This document shows positions 17,302-26,933 of a stretch of 64,000 nucleotides of DNA, piece after piece. How positions within the stretch are numbered: the first letter of the stretch is position 1; the number at the start of each line of letters is the position of its first letter. Under the pieces are notes generated by a model. The model did not search any database. It saw only the letters and a program-made list of their open reading frames with translations, and was not told where the DNA came from. The stretch covers positions 181,470 to 245,469 of the forward strand of contig NZ_WTYM01000052.1 in NCBI RefSeq assembly GCF_009827435.1, written 5' to 3'. The translations under genes and the position numbers were made by a program. The DNA is from Croceibacterium salegens (GTDB lineage Bacteria; Pseudomonadota; Alphaproteobacteria; Sphingomonadales; Sphingomonadaceae).

Positions 17302-18483
17302 ATGAACTACGAAACGACAGTCAACCTCGACGGCTCCGACGGGCAGACCGTTTTGCTTGATGAGGCGGAGACCGAGGCGCGCCGCAAGAAAAGGGTGATG
17401 ATTATCGCGGCAATCGGTGCCGTGCTGGCCCTTGTCGCCTACTTTGCCTTCGCCACAGGGGGCGAAGAGGCCGATTTTGCGCCCCGCACGGGGCAGGTTC
17501 CGGTGGTTAGCGTCATTTCCCCGGGCAAGGGGACAATCGAAGGCATCATCAACGCCACCGGGACACTGGCGGCACGCCGCGAACTGCCGGTCGGAAGCGT
17601 CGGTGAAGGCGGCCGGGTCATTTCCGTGCCTGTCGATGCCGGTCAATGGGTGAGCGCGGGTCAGGTGCTCGCAGTGATCGACCGCTCGGTCCAGGTCCAG
17701 CAGACCGCCGGCCAGGCCGCGCAGCTCCAGGTCGCGAAGGCAGACGCCGAATTGGCGCAGTCCAATCTCGATCGCGCGCTCCAGCTTGTCGAACGCGGTT
17801 TCATTTCGAAGGCCGACATCGACCGCCTGACGGCGACGCGCAATGCGGCCATCGCTCGTGTGCGTGTCGCCGAAGCTTCGCTTGGCGAACGCCAGGCCCG
17901 CAACGCCCAGCTCAACATCGTCGCCCCGGCGGCCGGCCTGCTGCTCGAACGTAATGTCGAGCCGGGCCAGACGGTCAACTCCGGATCGGGTGTGCTGTTC
18001 TCGATCGCCAAGGGCGGGGAGATGGAGCTGCTCGCCAACCTTGGCGAAAGCGATCTCGCCGTCGTTTCGGTAGGTTCGCCCGCCCAGGTGACCCCGGCAG
18101 GCACTGGCAAGTCGTTCACTGGTCAGATCTGGCAGAAGGCTCCGGTTATCGACCTTCAGACGCGCCAGGGTACGGCGCGGATTGCGCTCGCCTACGCTCC
18201 GGAACTCCACCCGGGCGGATTCGCCACGACGGTCATCAAAAGCGGCACCATCGTCGCGCCGATGCTGCCGGAAAGCGCGATCATGTCGGATGCCAAGGGC
18301 GCCTATGTCTTCATCGTCGACAAGGACAACAAGGTGGTCCGCCGCGCGATCAAGACCGGGGAGGTGACCGCACGCGGGATCGCCGTGGTCGAAGGCATCA
18401 CCGGCGACGAGAAGATCGTCGCCCGCGCCGGCGGTTTCCTGACCGAAGGCGAGACGGTTAAGCCAACCGCCGTCAAGAACTGA
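17302..18483 (+). CDS. RND efflux periplasmic adaptor (membrane fusion protein)
   Basis: 393 residues. The N-terminal cytoplasmic stretch is followed by one membrane anchor (about 33-51, VMIIAAIGAVLALVAYFAF). Then come the barrel-sandwich (lipoyl-like) halves (about 95-130 and 205-235), a coiled-coil hairpin (about 132-200, AQLQVAKADAELAQSNLDRALQ in part) and the beta-barrel and membrane-proximal domains. It links the RND permease to an outer-membrane channel. The anchor in place of a lipoprotein signal and the 30-residue cytoplasmic tail are less usual than the AcrA form. The permease gene starts 12 bases on; no outer-membrane factor or regulator gene is adjacent. Confidence 0.92.
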   Translation: MNYETTVNLDGSDGQTVLLDEAETEARRKKRVMIIAAIGAVLALVAYFAFATGGEEADFAPRTGQVPVVSVISPGKGTIEGIINATGTLAARRELPVGSVGEGGRVISVPVDAGQWVSAGQVLAVIDRSVQVQQTAGQAAQLQVAKADAELAQSNLDRALQLVERGFISKADIDRLTATRNAAIARVRVAEASLGERQARNAQLNIVAPAAGLLLERNVEPGQTVNSGSGVLFSIAKGGEMELLANLGESDLAVVSVGSPAQVTPAGTGKSFTGQIWQKAPVIDLQTRQGTARIALAYAPELHPGGFATTVIKSGTIVAPMLPESAIMSDAKGAYVFIVDKDNKVVRRAIKTGEVTARGIAVVEGITGDEKIVARAGGFLTEGETVKPTAVKN

Positions 18484-18495
18484 GGCGGCAAGCCG

Positions 18496-21400
18496 ATGAA
18501 CTTCCGCAACATCTCCGCGTGGTCGATCCGGAATCCGATCGTCCCGCTCGTCGTGTTCGCCGGCCTCGTGCTCGCCGGACTGTTCTCGTTCAACCAGATG
18601 GACGTAAACGACCGTCCGGACATCGAATTCCCGGTGGTAAACGTCAACATCTCGCAGCCCGGCGCCGCGCCGAGCGAGATCGAGAACCAGATTACCCAAC
18701 GGGTCGAAGCGGCGGTGCAGACGCTCGACGGAGTGAACAACATCTCCTCGACTGCCTCGGAAGGCAGTTCGAACACCCAGGTCGAATTCGAGCTGGGCAC
18801 AGACATCGATACTTCGGTGAACGAGGTGAAGGCCGCCGTCGACCAGATACGCGGTGAATTGCCCGACGGAATTCTCGAGCCGCGCGTCTCGAAGCAGCGC
18901 ACCAGTTCGCAGCCCATCGTCTACTTCGGCGTCGCCGCGCAGGACATGACGATCGAGCAGCTTTCATGGTTCATCGACGATACGGTGACCAAGAGACTGC
19001 TGACCGTCGAGGGGCTGGCCGAGGTCAATCGCAACGGCGGCGTCGATCGCGAAATCCTGGTCATTCTCGATCCGGCCAAGATGCAGTCGCTCGGGGTGAC
19101 CGCCAGCCAGGTCAACCAGACGCTGCGCTCGCTTAACGTAAATGCTGCGGGCGGGCGGGCAGAAATCGCCGGTTCTCGCCAGTCGGTCCGTGTCCTCGGC
19201 AACGCTTCTTCCGCTTACGAGCTTTCGCAGACCCTCGTGTCGATCGGCGGAGGGCGGACCGTCAAGCTGGCCGACATCGCCTCGGTGCGCGACAGTTATG
19301 GCGAACTGACCAGCCTGGCCAAGCTGAACGGCAAGCAGGTCGTGACCTTCTCGGTCACACGCGCGCGGGGCGAATCCGACGTGACCGTCTATGACGGGGT
19401 GGTCGAGAAACTGAAGCAGCTCGAGGCGGAAAACCCCGGCATCACCTTCACGCGCCTGTTTACCGAAGTCGACTACACCAAGGCCCAGTACGAAAGTTCG
19501 ATGGCGGCGATGATCGAAGGTGCCGTCCTCGCCGTCGTGGTGGTGTTCCTGTTCCTGCGCGACTGGCGTGCCACGATTATCGCCGCGCTGGCCATTCCGC
19601 TCTCGGCCATCCCGACTTTCTGGTTCCTCGAAACCTGGTTCGGATTCTCGCTCAACACGATGTCTTTGCTGGCGCTGGGGTTGGTCGCCGGCGTCTTGGT
19701 GGACGACGCGATCGTCGAGATCGAGAACATCGTCAGACACATGCGAATGGGCAAGAGCGCGTACCAGGCGTCGATCGACGCGGCGGACGAAATCGGCCTG
19801 GCGGTGGTGGCGACCACGTTCTCCATTGTTGCCGTGTTCCTGCCAGTCGGCCTGATGCCAGGGGTTGCTGGCCAGTTCTTCAAGAACTTTGGCCTGACCG
19901 TGGTCGTCTCGGTGCTGATGAGCCTTCTCGTGGCGCGCATGATTACGCCCATGGTCGCCGCCTATTTCCTGAAGGCAAAGGGTCACCAGTCGCACGGCGA
20001 AGGCGCTTGGATGGACCGCTACATGGGCGTGCTCAAGTGGTCGCTCGATACCAGCAAGGCGGAAGCCTTGCGCGCCCGTCTCACGCCCATCGCGTCCGAC
20101 TGGTGGCATTTCCCCGTGGCGATCATCTTGCGCATCGTGGTGGCGGCGACGGCCGTGGCCGGGTTCGCGGCGGGGGTCTATGGCCTCAATTTCGTAGCGG
20201 GATCGCTGGCTGAATCGCGCTTCTGGCTCGATATGCTCTCGTTCCTGCCCGATGCCGTCGCGGCGCCGATCGCCGGGCTGCTTACCCTGGTCGCCTTGCT
20301 GGTTGGACTTGCCGTGTCGATGGTCCTGGGCTGGTTGGCGGCAAAGCTCATGTCGGTGTTGATGCTTATGGCCTCGCACATGCTCGGCCGGCATTTCGCG
20401 GAGGCCTATGCCTATCGCAACGGCCGGTATGCAGCGCGCTTCCGCGGCGATCACCGGGTCTGGATGATGTTCGTCGGGATGTTCTCGCTGGGCCTGACCG
20501 TGCTGATGCTGCTTTCGATACCGACGCAGTTCTTCCCCAACAACGACAGCGATTTCTCGATGATCCGCGTGTCGATGGTCCCTGGTACGACGCTCGGGCA
20601 GACCGAGGAGGTGATCGAACAGATCGCCACGCGGATGCGGCAGGAGCAGGAGGTCGAACTCGCACTTGGGATCGTCAACGAGGGAAGCGGCGCCGTGCGC
20701 CTCGTGCTCAAGCCGGACCGCAATCGTACGAGCAAGAAGTTCGAAGAAGAAATGACCCCGGTCCTGCAGCAGATCCCCGACGCGCGGATCAGCTTCCAGA
20801 ACCAGCAGGGCGGCGGCGGCGGCACCGGTCGCGGCGTTTCGATCATGCTGTCGGGTTCCGACCCTACCAAGCTCGATGCGGCGGCCAACACGCTTGTAGA
20901 GCAGATGAAGGGCGTGCGCGGCGCCGTTGCCCCGCGCGTGGAACTCGACCTGCAGCGGCCCGAACTCATCGTGAAACCGCGGGAGGACCTCGCACAGAGC
21001 CTCGGCGTCAGCACGCAGGCGCTGAGCCAGGCGATCCGCATCGCGACCCTTGGCGACATCGACCAGAATGCCGCCAAGTTCTCGCTGTCCGACCGCCAGG
21101 TTCCTATCCGCGTCCGGCTGGGTGAGAGCGAGCGGCGCGATTTCTCGGTTATCCGCAACCTGCCCGTGCCGACCTCGAACGGTGGATCGGTGCCGCTCGA
21201 ACGCGTCGCAGACATCAGCTTCGGCCAGGGACCGACGAGCATCCAGCGCTACAACCAGAACCGCCGCGTATTCGTCTCTGCCGATATCGCGCCCGACGCG
21301 GCAAGCGGCGACGTCAAGTCGGCGATCAACCGCCTCCCGATCATGCGCAATCTTCCCTCCGGCGTTTCCAACGCGCCGGTCGGCGAGGACGAGTGGCAAG

Positions 21401-22002
21401 CTGAAATGATCGACAACTTCGGCGTGGCGCTGCTTGCCGCCGTGTTGCTGGTGTTCTCGGTCCTCGTGCTGCTCTACCGCCGGCTGGTTTCCCCGCTGGT
21501 CAACATGGGCTCGCTGTTCCTCGCCCCGCTCGGAGGCCTGATTTTCCTGCTGCTGCTCGGCCAGCCGATTTCGCTGCCGGTGTTCATCGGCATCCTCATG
21601 CTGTTCGGCATCGTCGCCAAGAACTCGATCCTGCTGATTGACTTCGCGATCGAGGAGATGGCAGCCGGCAAGGGCAAGCGCGACGCGATTATCGAGGCCG
21701 GGCACAAGCGCGCCCAGCCGATCGTGATGACGACGGTCGCGATGACTGCGGGCATGATTCCCACCGCCTTGTCGTTGTCTGGCGATTCGGCCTGGCGCGC
21801 GCCGATGGGCACGGTCGTGATCGGCGGCCTGGTGCTGTCGACGCTGCTGACTCTTCTCATCGTCCCGGCCGGCTTCAGCCTCGCCGACGGGCTCGAGAAG
21901 CGACTCGGACCGTGGCTGCGCGACCGGATCCTGACCTACAAGCCGGGAGACGACCGAACCGACAGCGAGGCGCCGAACCGTGGAGCGCTTCCGGCTGAGT
22001 GA
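18496..22002 (+). CDS. RND efflux permease (AcrB/MexF-like, HAE1) with an enlarged central linker
   Basis: 1168 residues, against about 1030-1050 for AcrB. Proton-driven trimeric exporter. Seen: the TM1 start FRNISAWSIRNPIVPLVVF, VDDAIVEIENIVR in TM4 (proton-relay aspartates, about 409-410), and the mirrored C-terminal half from about residue 655. The extra length lies between TM6 and TM7: residues about 496-653 (19981-20455) form a linker of some 155 residues where AcrB has about 40. It contains two long hydrophobic stretches (about 540-565 and 590-630), which would keep topology if both span the membrane. Substrate unknown. Overlaps the DUF445 gene start by 23 bases. Confidence 0.93.
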   Translation: MNFRNISAWSIRNPIVPLVVFAGLVLAGLFSFNQMDVNDRPDIEFPVVNVNISQPGAAPSEIENQITQRVEAAVQTLDGVNNISSTASEGSSNTQVEFELGTDIDTSVNEVKAAVDQIRGELPDGILEPRVSKQRTSSQPIVYFGVAAQDMTIEQLSWFIDDTVTKRLLTVEGLAEVNRNGGVDREILVILDPAKMQSLGVTASQVNQTLRSLNVNAAGGRAEIAGSRQSVRVLGNASSAYELSQTLVSIGGGRTVKLADIASVRDSYGELTSLAKLNGKQVVTFSVTRARGESDVTVYDGVVEKLKQLEAENPGITFTRLFTEVDYTKAQYESSMAAMIEGAVLAVVVVFLFLRDWRATIIAALAIPLSAIPTFWFLETWFGFSLNTMSLLALGLVAGVLVDDAIVEIENIVRHMRMGKSAYQASIDAADEIGLAVVATTFSIVAVFLPVGLMPGVAGQFFKNFGLTVVVSVLMSLLVARMITPMVAAYFLKAKGHQSHGEGAWMDRYMGVLKWSLDTSKAEALRARLTPIASDWWHFPVAIILRIVVAATAVAGFAAGVYGLNFVAGSLAESRFWLDMLSFLPDAVAAPIAGLLTLVALLVGLAVSMVLGWLAAKLMSVLMLMASHMLGRHFAEAYAYRNGRYAARFRGDHRVWMMFVGMFSLGLTVLMLLSIPTQFFPNNDSDFSMIRVSMVPGTTLGQTEEVIEQIATRMRQEQEVELALGIVNEGSGAVRLVLKPDRNRTSKKFEEEMTPVLQQIPDARISFQNQQGGGGGTGRGVSIMLSGSDPTKLDAAANTLVEQMKGVRGAVAPRVELDLQRPELIVKPREDLAQSLGVSTQALSQAIRIATLGDIDQNAAKFSLSDRQVPIRVRLGESERRDFSVIRNLPVPTSNGGSVPLERVADISFGQGPTSIQRYNQNRRVFVSADIAPDAASGDVKSAINRLPIMRNLPSGVSNAPVGEDEWQAEMIDNFGVALLAAVLLVFSVLVLLYRRLVSPLVNMGSLFLAPLGGLIFLLLLGQPISLPVFIGILMLFGIVAKNSILLIDFAIEEMAAGKGKRDAIIEAGHKRAQPIVMTTVAMTAGMIPTALSLSGDSAWRAPMGTVVIGGLVLSTLLTLLIVPAGFSLADGLEKRLGPWLRDRILTYKPGDDRTDSEAPNRGALPAE

Positions 22003-23293
22003 CGGCTTGACCGGCACGGCCAAGGCGGGCAGCCATCCCGCTGTGAGCAAACCTGCGCTTCCTCCTGACCGCGCGCGGACCATGCGGCGCGTCGCTACGG
22101 GCTTGCTGGTGTCGATGGCGGGGCTGTTCGCGCTGGCCAGGGCGATGCTCGAAACACACCCGGCCTGGGGCTACGTCATGGCCTTCGCCGAAGCGGCGAT
22201 GGTGGGTGGACTGGCCGACTGGTTCGCGGTCACCGCGCTTTTCCGCCACCCACTCGGCCTGCCGATCCCGCACACTGCCATCATCCCGGAGAACAAGGAC
22301 CGCATCGCCGACACCATGGCGAACTTCCTGCGGAGCAACTTCCTCACGCCCGTCGTCGTCGCCCGGCGCATGCGGGCAATGAACCTGGCCAAGGCGGCGG
22401 GCGAATTCCTCTCTCGTCCAAAGCAGGGCGAGGGCTCGCGCATACGCAGCGGCGCCGGCGGCATCCTCGCCGAAGTGCTCGAATCGCTCGATCCCGAACG
22501 GCTCGGCGGGCAGGTCCGCGCCGGGCTCCTGCACCAGCTCGAAAAGCTCGAGGTCTCGCCGCTGCTCGGGCAGATGCTGTCCGGGGCGATCGCCGACAAG
22601 CGTCACCTGCCGCTGCTCGATTCGCTGATCCGCTGGGCCGGGCTGACGCTCGAGGATAACGAGGACATGGTCCGCCAGATCATCCACGAGAAGGCGAATT
22701 CGGTAGTCCGCTGGACCGGCCTCGACGAACGGCTCGCCAATTCGGTGATCGATGGACTCTACCGCCTGCTCGCCGAAGTGCTGGTCGATCCCGACCATCC
22801 CTTGCGCAACAAGATCGAGGAAGGGCTCGAAACGCTCGCCCGGGACCTGCAGCACGACGAGGAAATACGCGCGAAGGTCGAGGGGATGAAGAACGACCTG
22901 CTCGCCAACCCGGCGCTGGCGGCCTGGTGGATGGGGGTGTGGGAACGCCTGCGTCTCTCGCTCATCGGCTCGGCGCGCAATCCCGGTGAGGGCGCGCTCG
23001 GCGGGCAGCTCTCCGGCATGATCGGCGAGCTCGGCCGAGCCCTGCGCGACGATCCGGCGCTGCAGGACCAGGTCAACCGCTTCGCGCGCCGCACCGCGGT
23101 AGGCGTCGCCACGCGCTACGGCGGGCAAATCGTCCAGCTCGTCTCGGAAACGGTGCGCCGATGGGATGCCAAGACGGTAACCGCCCGGATCGAAGGCGCG
23201 GTCAGCCGCGACCTTCAGTTCATCCGCCTCAACGGCACTCTGGTGGGCGGCCTCGTCGGCGTGATCATCCACTTCATTTCGGAGTTCGTGTGA
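21980..23293 (+). CDS. DUF445 (YjiN-like) membrane protein
   Basis: 437 residues from GTG 21980, inside the end of the RND gene. The N-terminal pair of membrane segments (about 38-85) carries the conserved AEAAMVGGLADWFAVTALF motif with FRHPLGLPIPHTAIIP, the DUF445 signature. The long middle is amphipathic helix (many Leu and Asp/Glu/Arg), and a final hydrophobic segment (about 418-436, NGTLVGGLVGVIIHF) anchors the C-terminus. Function unknown in all members. Stop and the next start overlap in GTGA. Confidence 0.9.
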   Translation: MERFRLSDGLTGTAKAGSHPAVSKPALPPDRARTMRRVATGLLVSMAGLFALARAMLETHPAWGYVMAFAEAAMVGGLADWFAVTALFRHPLGLPIPHTAIIPENKDRIADTMANFLRSNFLTPVVVARRMRAMNLAKAAGEFLSRPKQGEGSRIRSGAGGILAEVLESLDPERLGGQVRAGLLHQLEKLEVSPLLGQMLSGAIADKRHLPLLDSLIRWAGLTLEDNEDMVRQIIHEKANSVVRWTGLDERLANSVIDGLYRLLAEVLVDPDHPLRNKIEEGLETLARDLQHDEEIRAKVEGMKNDLLANPALAAWWMGVWERLRLSLIGSARNPGEGALGGQLSGMIGELGRALRDDPALQDQVNRFARRTAVGVATRYGGQIVQLVSETVRRWDAKTVTARIEGAVSRDLQFIRLNGTLVGGLVGVIIHFISEFV

Positions 23294-23817
23294 GCGAAGG
23301 CCCCTTGCTGACGACCGAGCGGCTCGAGCTATGGAAACCGCGCTTCGAGGACATGCGCGCGGTCTACGACGTCGTGACGCATCCCGAGACCGCGACCCAC
23401 CTCGGGCCGCCGCTCAGCTGGGTCGACCACTACGCCCGTTTCCACCGCAATGCCGGCGGCTGGTACCTCCACGGCTACGGCAACTTCCTCGTCCGCGAGC
23501 GCGGGCAGGATAGGGTGATCGGCAACGTCGGCGTGTTCCACAGCAACCGCGGGCTTGGCGAGGACTTCGACATGAATCCAGAGGCCGGATGGATCATGGC
23601 CCACGACCATGTCGGCAAGGGTTATGCCAGCGAAGCGATGACCGCCGTGCTCAATTGGTTCGATGCCGAACACGGGCCTCGGCGCATCGTCTGCATTGTC
23701 TCGCCCGACAACCCGCCCTCGCTGCGCATGGCGGAAAAGTTCGGCTTCGTGCCGACGCGCATGGCCGAAATGCCGGCCGACGGTGAGCCGGTGCAGCTGT
23801 TCGAGCGGCTGCCCTAG
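23290..23817 (+). CDS. GNAT family N-acetyltransferase (RimJ/RimL-like)
   Basis: 175 residues from GTG 23290, coupled to the DUF445 gene through GTGA. The opening LLTTERLELWKPRFED is the strand-helix start of Acetyltransf_3 proteins; the acetyl-CoA loop reads VGKGYASEAM (about 110-119) and is followed by PDNPPSLRMAEKFGF, another family hallmark. Transfers an acetyl group from acetyl-CoA to an amine, possibly a ribosomal-protein N-terminus or a small molecule; the acceptor cannot be told. Four-base convergent overlap with the next gene. Confidence 0.9.
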   Translation: MSEGPLLTTERLELWKPRFEDMRAVYDVVTHPETATHLGPPLSWVDHYARFHRNAGGWYLHGYGNFLVRERGQDRVIGNVGVFHSNRGLGEDFDMNPEAGWIMAHDHVGKGYASEAMTAVLNWFDAEHGPRRIVCIVSPDNPPSLRMAEKFGFVPTRMAEMPADGEPVQLFERLP

Positions 23818-24734
23818 CGTCCGCGCCCGCCGCCGGGAAAAGCTGGGCCGAGGAACATCGGGCTGCCGATCCACATTCCGGCCATCGCCTTGCCGTCGGG
23901 ATCCTTGGCCGGTGCGAAGTGCGCCTTGTCCATCAGGATCGAGCAGATTTTCTCGTTCACCGCCGTGTCGAGCGTCGCCCAGTGAAGCTTGCACTCGGTT
24001 GCCTTGCCCGACTCGTCGACCATCAGGCGGATCTGATTCGAGCCGCCAGCCAGCTTGCTGAATTCGGTGAAGGGCACCGTGCCTTGCGGCAGCCAGCCGA
24101 CACCCCCGCCGTCGGGAATTGCCGGGGTCGAGCCCTTGCCCATTCGCGCCGGGTCGAGACCCCAGGTCTTGGCGAGGTCGTCGGCGCAGGCCTGCAAGGC
24201 GCCCACCGCGTCTCCGAGCGAGCCGGTGTCAATCTCGACGGGATCGACCAGTCCGCTGGAAAGCAGGATGCCGGTCAGCGGCTTGGCGGCCGCCTTCTCC
24301 TCGCTGCGGTCGTATGCGGGCGGCATCGGCGGCGCTCCGGGCGCCGGCGGCGCCAAGGCCGCGATCGTCACCGGACCGAGGTTGAAGTAGTCGTTGCCGC
24401 CGACCATTTCGGCGCGGGTAAAACGCGCCTTGCGTCCGCTCGTGGCGGGCGTGAAGTCCCAGCCCAGCTCGTCGGCGCTGCGGTAAGTGCGCATGCCCTT
24501 GCCCACCAGGATGAGGCGCATCGTCGGCCCCGGCTGGATGCGTTCGAATGCCACCGCCATCTCATTGGTGCCGTCGCTGAAATTGCGCGACAGGCGGCAA
24601 TAGTCGTCGCCGTAGTCGAGCGCCCACTGGCCCGTCGGCTTGAACACCAGCGTCTCGCCGGCGGATGCCGCCGGAGCGGTCGCCAGCAGTGCCGCCGAAA
24701 TCATCGAACCTGTTGCAATGCGCCCGAAACCCAT
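23814..24734 (-). CDS. Secreted protein with TonB-C-like domain, paralogue 1
   Basis: 306 residues from the ATG at 24734 (a TTG two codons upstream is not preferred). Signal peptide about 1-26 (AALLATAPAASAG). The N-terminal domain has the motif GQWALDYGDDYCRLSRNFSDG, a central CADDLAKTWGLDPARMG, and the end resembles a TonB C-terminal fold (IRLMVDESGKATECKLHWAT, then FAPAKDPDGKAM). A second gene at 61409-62284 has the same architecture and the same motifs at matching positions. There is no N-terminal TM anchor or Pro-rich spacer, so it is not an energy-coupling TonB. Role unknown. Confidence 0.8.
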   Translation of the reverse strand: MGFGRIATGSMISAALLATAPAASAGETLVFKPTGQWALDYGDDYCRLSRNFSDGTNEMAVAFERIQPGPTMRLILVGKGMRTYRSADELGWDFTPATSGRKARFTRAEMVGGNDYFNLGPVTIAALAPPAPGAPPMPPAYDRSEEKAAAKPLTGILLSSGLVDPVEIDTGSLGDAVGALQACADDLAKTWGLDPARMGKGSTPAIPDGGGVGWLPQGTVPFTEFSKLAGGSNQIRLMVDESGKATECKLHWATLDTAVNEKICSILMDKAHFAPAKDPDGKAMAGMWIGSPMFLGPAFPGGGRGR

Positions 24735-24750
24735 GCGCAAATCTCCCTCT

Positions 24751-24787
24751 ACCCGGCGCGCGAGACTATTGCCCGCGCGCGCCGGGT
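24751..24787 (-). terminator. Terminator-like hairpin after sucC
   Basis: ACCCGGCGCGCG and CGCGCGCCGGGT form an exact 12-bp stem around a 13-base loop, 50 bases past the sucC stop in the direction of transcription. No T-run follows, so it could equally block exonucleases or separate the transcript from the next gene. Confidence 0.5.
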
Positions 24788-24836
24788 CAAGCTGTGACTG
24801 TGTCGCAAACGGTCGCGTTTTGACGCGGCTCGGTTC

Positions 24837-26036
24837 TCAGGCCGCCTGCTTGACCTCGGACACGATCTTTCGGGCGGCATCGCCGAGGTCGTCCGCCGGG
24901 ATGATGGCGAGGCCGGAGTGGGCGAGGATGTCCTTGCCCTGCTGGACGTTGGTGCCTTCGAGACGGACCACCAGCGGCACGTCGAGCTCGACTTCCTTGG
25001 CCGCCGCGACGATGCCCTCGGCGATCGTGTCGCAGCGCATGATACCGCCGAAGATGTTGACGAGGATGCCTTTCACCGCCGGGTCGGAAAGGATGATCTT
25101 GAAGGCTGCCGAGACCTTCTCCTTCGAAGCGCCGCCACCGACATCGAGGAAGTTGGCCGGGAAGGCGCCGTTGAGCTTGATGATGTCCATCGTCGCCATG
25201 GCGAGGCCCGCGCCGTTGACCATGCAGCCGATGTCGCCGTCGAGCTTGATGTAGGCGAGGTCGTACTTCGAGGCCTCGATTTCCATCGGGTCTTCTTCAG
25301 TCTCGTCGCGCATCGCCTCGACGTCCTTGTGGCGGAACAGCGCGTTCGAATCGAAGCTCATCTTGGTGTCGAGCACCAGCAGACCGCCGCCGGTGGTCTC
25401 GACCAGCGGGTTGATCTCGAGCATCGAGCAGTCGAGCGCGACGAAGGCCTCGTAGAGCTTCTTCGCCAGCTTCTGCGCGTCCTTGGCGGTTTCGCCCTTG
25501 AGCTTGAGCGCGAAGGCCACCGAGCGGCCGTGGTGCGGCATGAAGCCCGTCGCCGGGTCGATGGTGATGGTGGTGATCTTTTCGGGCGTCTCGTGCGCCA
25601 CGTCCTCGATGCTCATCCCGCCTTCGGTCGAGACGACCATGGCAATGCGCCCGCTGGCCCGGTCAACGAGCAGCGCGAGGTAGTATTCGTGCGCGATGTC
25701 GACCCCGTCGGTGACGTAGAGCCGGTTGACCTGCTTGCCCGCCTCGCCGGTCTGCACCGTCACGAGGGTATTGCCGAGCATCTCTTTCGCGTCCGTCTCG
25801 ACGTCGGCGACGCTCTTGGCGAGCCGCACGCCGCCCTTGGCGTCGGGGCGGAGTTCCTTGAACTTGCCCTTGCCGCGTCCGCCGGCGTGGATCTGCGCCT
25901 TCACCACGTAGAGCGGCCCGGGCAGCTTGCCAGCGGCCTCGACTGCTTCCTCGACGCTCATCGCCGGGTAACCGGTCGGCACCGCGATGCCGAACTTCGC
26001 GAGCAGGTCCTTGGCCTGGTATTCGTGGATGTTCAT
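24837..26036 (-). CDS. sucC: Succinyl-CoA ligase (ADP-forming) beta subunit
   Basis: 399 residues, full length. With SucD it converts succinyl-CoA, Pi and ADP to succinate, CoA and ATP in the TCA cycle. Seen: start [16 protein letters not shown], the ATP-grasp stretch [16 protein letters not shown] (about 44-59), EINPLVET with metal-binding Asn/Glu (about 203-210), and the CoA-ligase-domain loop [11 protein letters not shown] and FLDVGGGA (about 263-300). No sucD lies on either side, where many alphaproteobacteria have sucCD together. Divergent from the nucleotidase gene. Confidence 0.97.
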   Translation of the reverse strand: MNIHEYQAKDLLAKFGIAVPTGYPAMSVEEAVEAAGKLPGPLYVVKAQIHAGGRGKGKFKELRPDAKGGVRLAKSVADVETDAKEMLGNTLVTVQTGEAGKQVNRLYVTDGVDIAHEYYLALLVDRASGRIAMVVSTEGGMSIEDVAHETPEKITTITIDPATGFMPHHGRSVAFALKLKGETAKDAQKLAKKLYEAFVALDCSMLEINPLVETTGGGLLVLDTKMSFDSNALFRHKDVEAMRDETEEDPMEIEASKYDLAYIKLDGDIGCMVNGAGLAMATMDIIKLNGAFPANFLDVGGGASKEKVSAAFKIILSDPAVKGILVNIFGGIMRCDTIAEGIVAAAKEVELDVPLVVRLEGTNVQQGKDILAHSGLAIIPADDLGDAARKIVSEVKQAA

Positions 26037-26141
26037 CGAGGGGGTCTGTCCTGACGTCTATGGGGGAGGAGAATCCGCGGGCGCGCCTAAGCATGGATTG
26101 CCGCGCTTGAAAAGACCGCCGCAGCGCTTCACAGCGCAAGG

Positions 26142-26930
26142 GTGATAGATCGGGCGCGATTGGAGGAAATTTGCCGCGAGGCCGGGCGTATCGCCATGCG
26201 GCAATGGCCGGGGGCGGGACATGCCCTCGAATCGTGGGAAAAGAGCCCGGGAAGCCCGGTCTGCGCCGCCGATATCGAGGTCGACGCCTTCCTGAAGCGC
26301 GAACTGCGCGTGCTGCTGCCCGCCGCCGGCTGGCTGAGCGAGGAAACCGTCGATCATCCGGAACGGCTGGAAAAGGGCCTGTGCTGGTTGGTCGACCCGA
26401 TCGACGGCACGCGCGATTTCATCCGCGGGCGCAGCGGCTGGGCGGTTTCGGTGGCGCTGGTCAGCGAAGGACGGCCGCTGATCGGCCTGCTCGAAGCCCC
26501 GGCGCGGGGCGAATCGTGGACCGCGACGGCGGGGCAGGGCGCATCGTGCAACGGCAGGCGGCTGCAGGCGAGCACCCGGCGCGAACTGCCGGGCGCGCGC
26601 GTCCCCGCCGATCACCTGCCGGGCCCCGACAAGGACCTGATGATGGTCACCAAGCCCAACTCGATCGCCCTGCGCGTGGCGATGGTCGCGTCGGGCGCGG
26701 CGGATCTCGTGGCGACGCTGCGCTGGGGGTACGAGTGGGATGTTGCCGCCGCGGCGCTGATCGCGCGCGAGGCGGGCGCTGCGGTGTCCGACGCTTTCGG
26801 TCACAAGCTCGCCTACAACAAGCGCGATCCGCGTGCTTTCGGGCTGCTGGTCAGCGCCCCGGCGATCCATGCCGCAGCGGTTGAGCGGCTGGCGGAGCGG
26901 GCGGCGGAGTTCTCCCGAACCGGGAAATGA
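26142..26930 (+). CDS. Inositol-monophosphatase-family phosphatase, CysQ-like 3'(2'),5'-bisphosphate nucleotidase
   Basis: 262 residues from GTG 26142. Metal-binding motifs of the Li-sensitive phosphatase superfamily are complete: Glu-Glu in LSEET (about 65-69), DPIDGTRDFIRG (about 85-96) and WGYEWDVAAA (about 197-206). The combination WEKSPGSPVCAADIEVD with TRDFI resembles CysQ, which removes the 3'-phosphate of PAP formed during sulfate assimilation. An inositol or other sugar phosphate substrate remains possible. Divergent from sucC across about 105 bases in which I see no clear promoter. Confidence 0.88.
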   Translation: MIDRARLEEICREAGRIAMRQWPGAGHALESWEKSPGSPVCAADIEVDAFLKRELRVLLPAAGWLSEETVDHPERLEKGLCWLVDPIDGTRDFIRGRSGWAVSVALVSEGRPLIGLLEAPARGESWTATAGQGASCNGRRLQASTRRELPGARVPADHLPGPDKDLMMVTKPNSIALRVAMVASGAADLVATLRWGYEWDVAAAALIAREAGAAVSDAFGHKLAYNKRDPRAFGLLVSAPAIHAAAVERLAERAAEFSRTGK

Positions 26931-26933
26931 TGC

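Noticed and set aside
18964..22083. Minus-strand open frame of 1039 codons across the RND permease gene
   Set aside because: Antisense shadow of a high-GC gene; composition is charged and low-complexity, no domain, and the plus-strand RND gene is certain.
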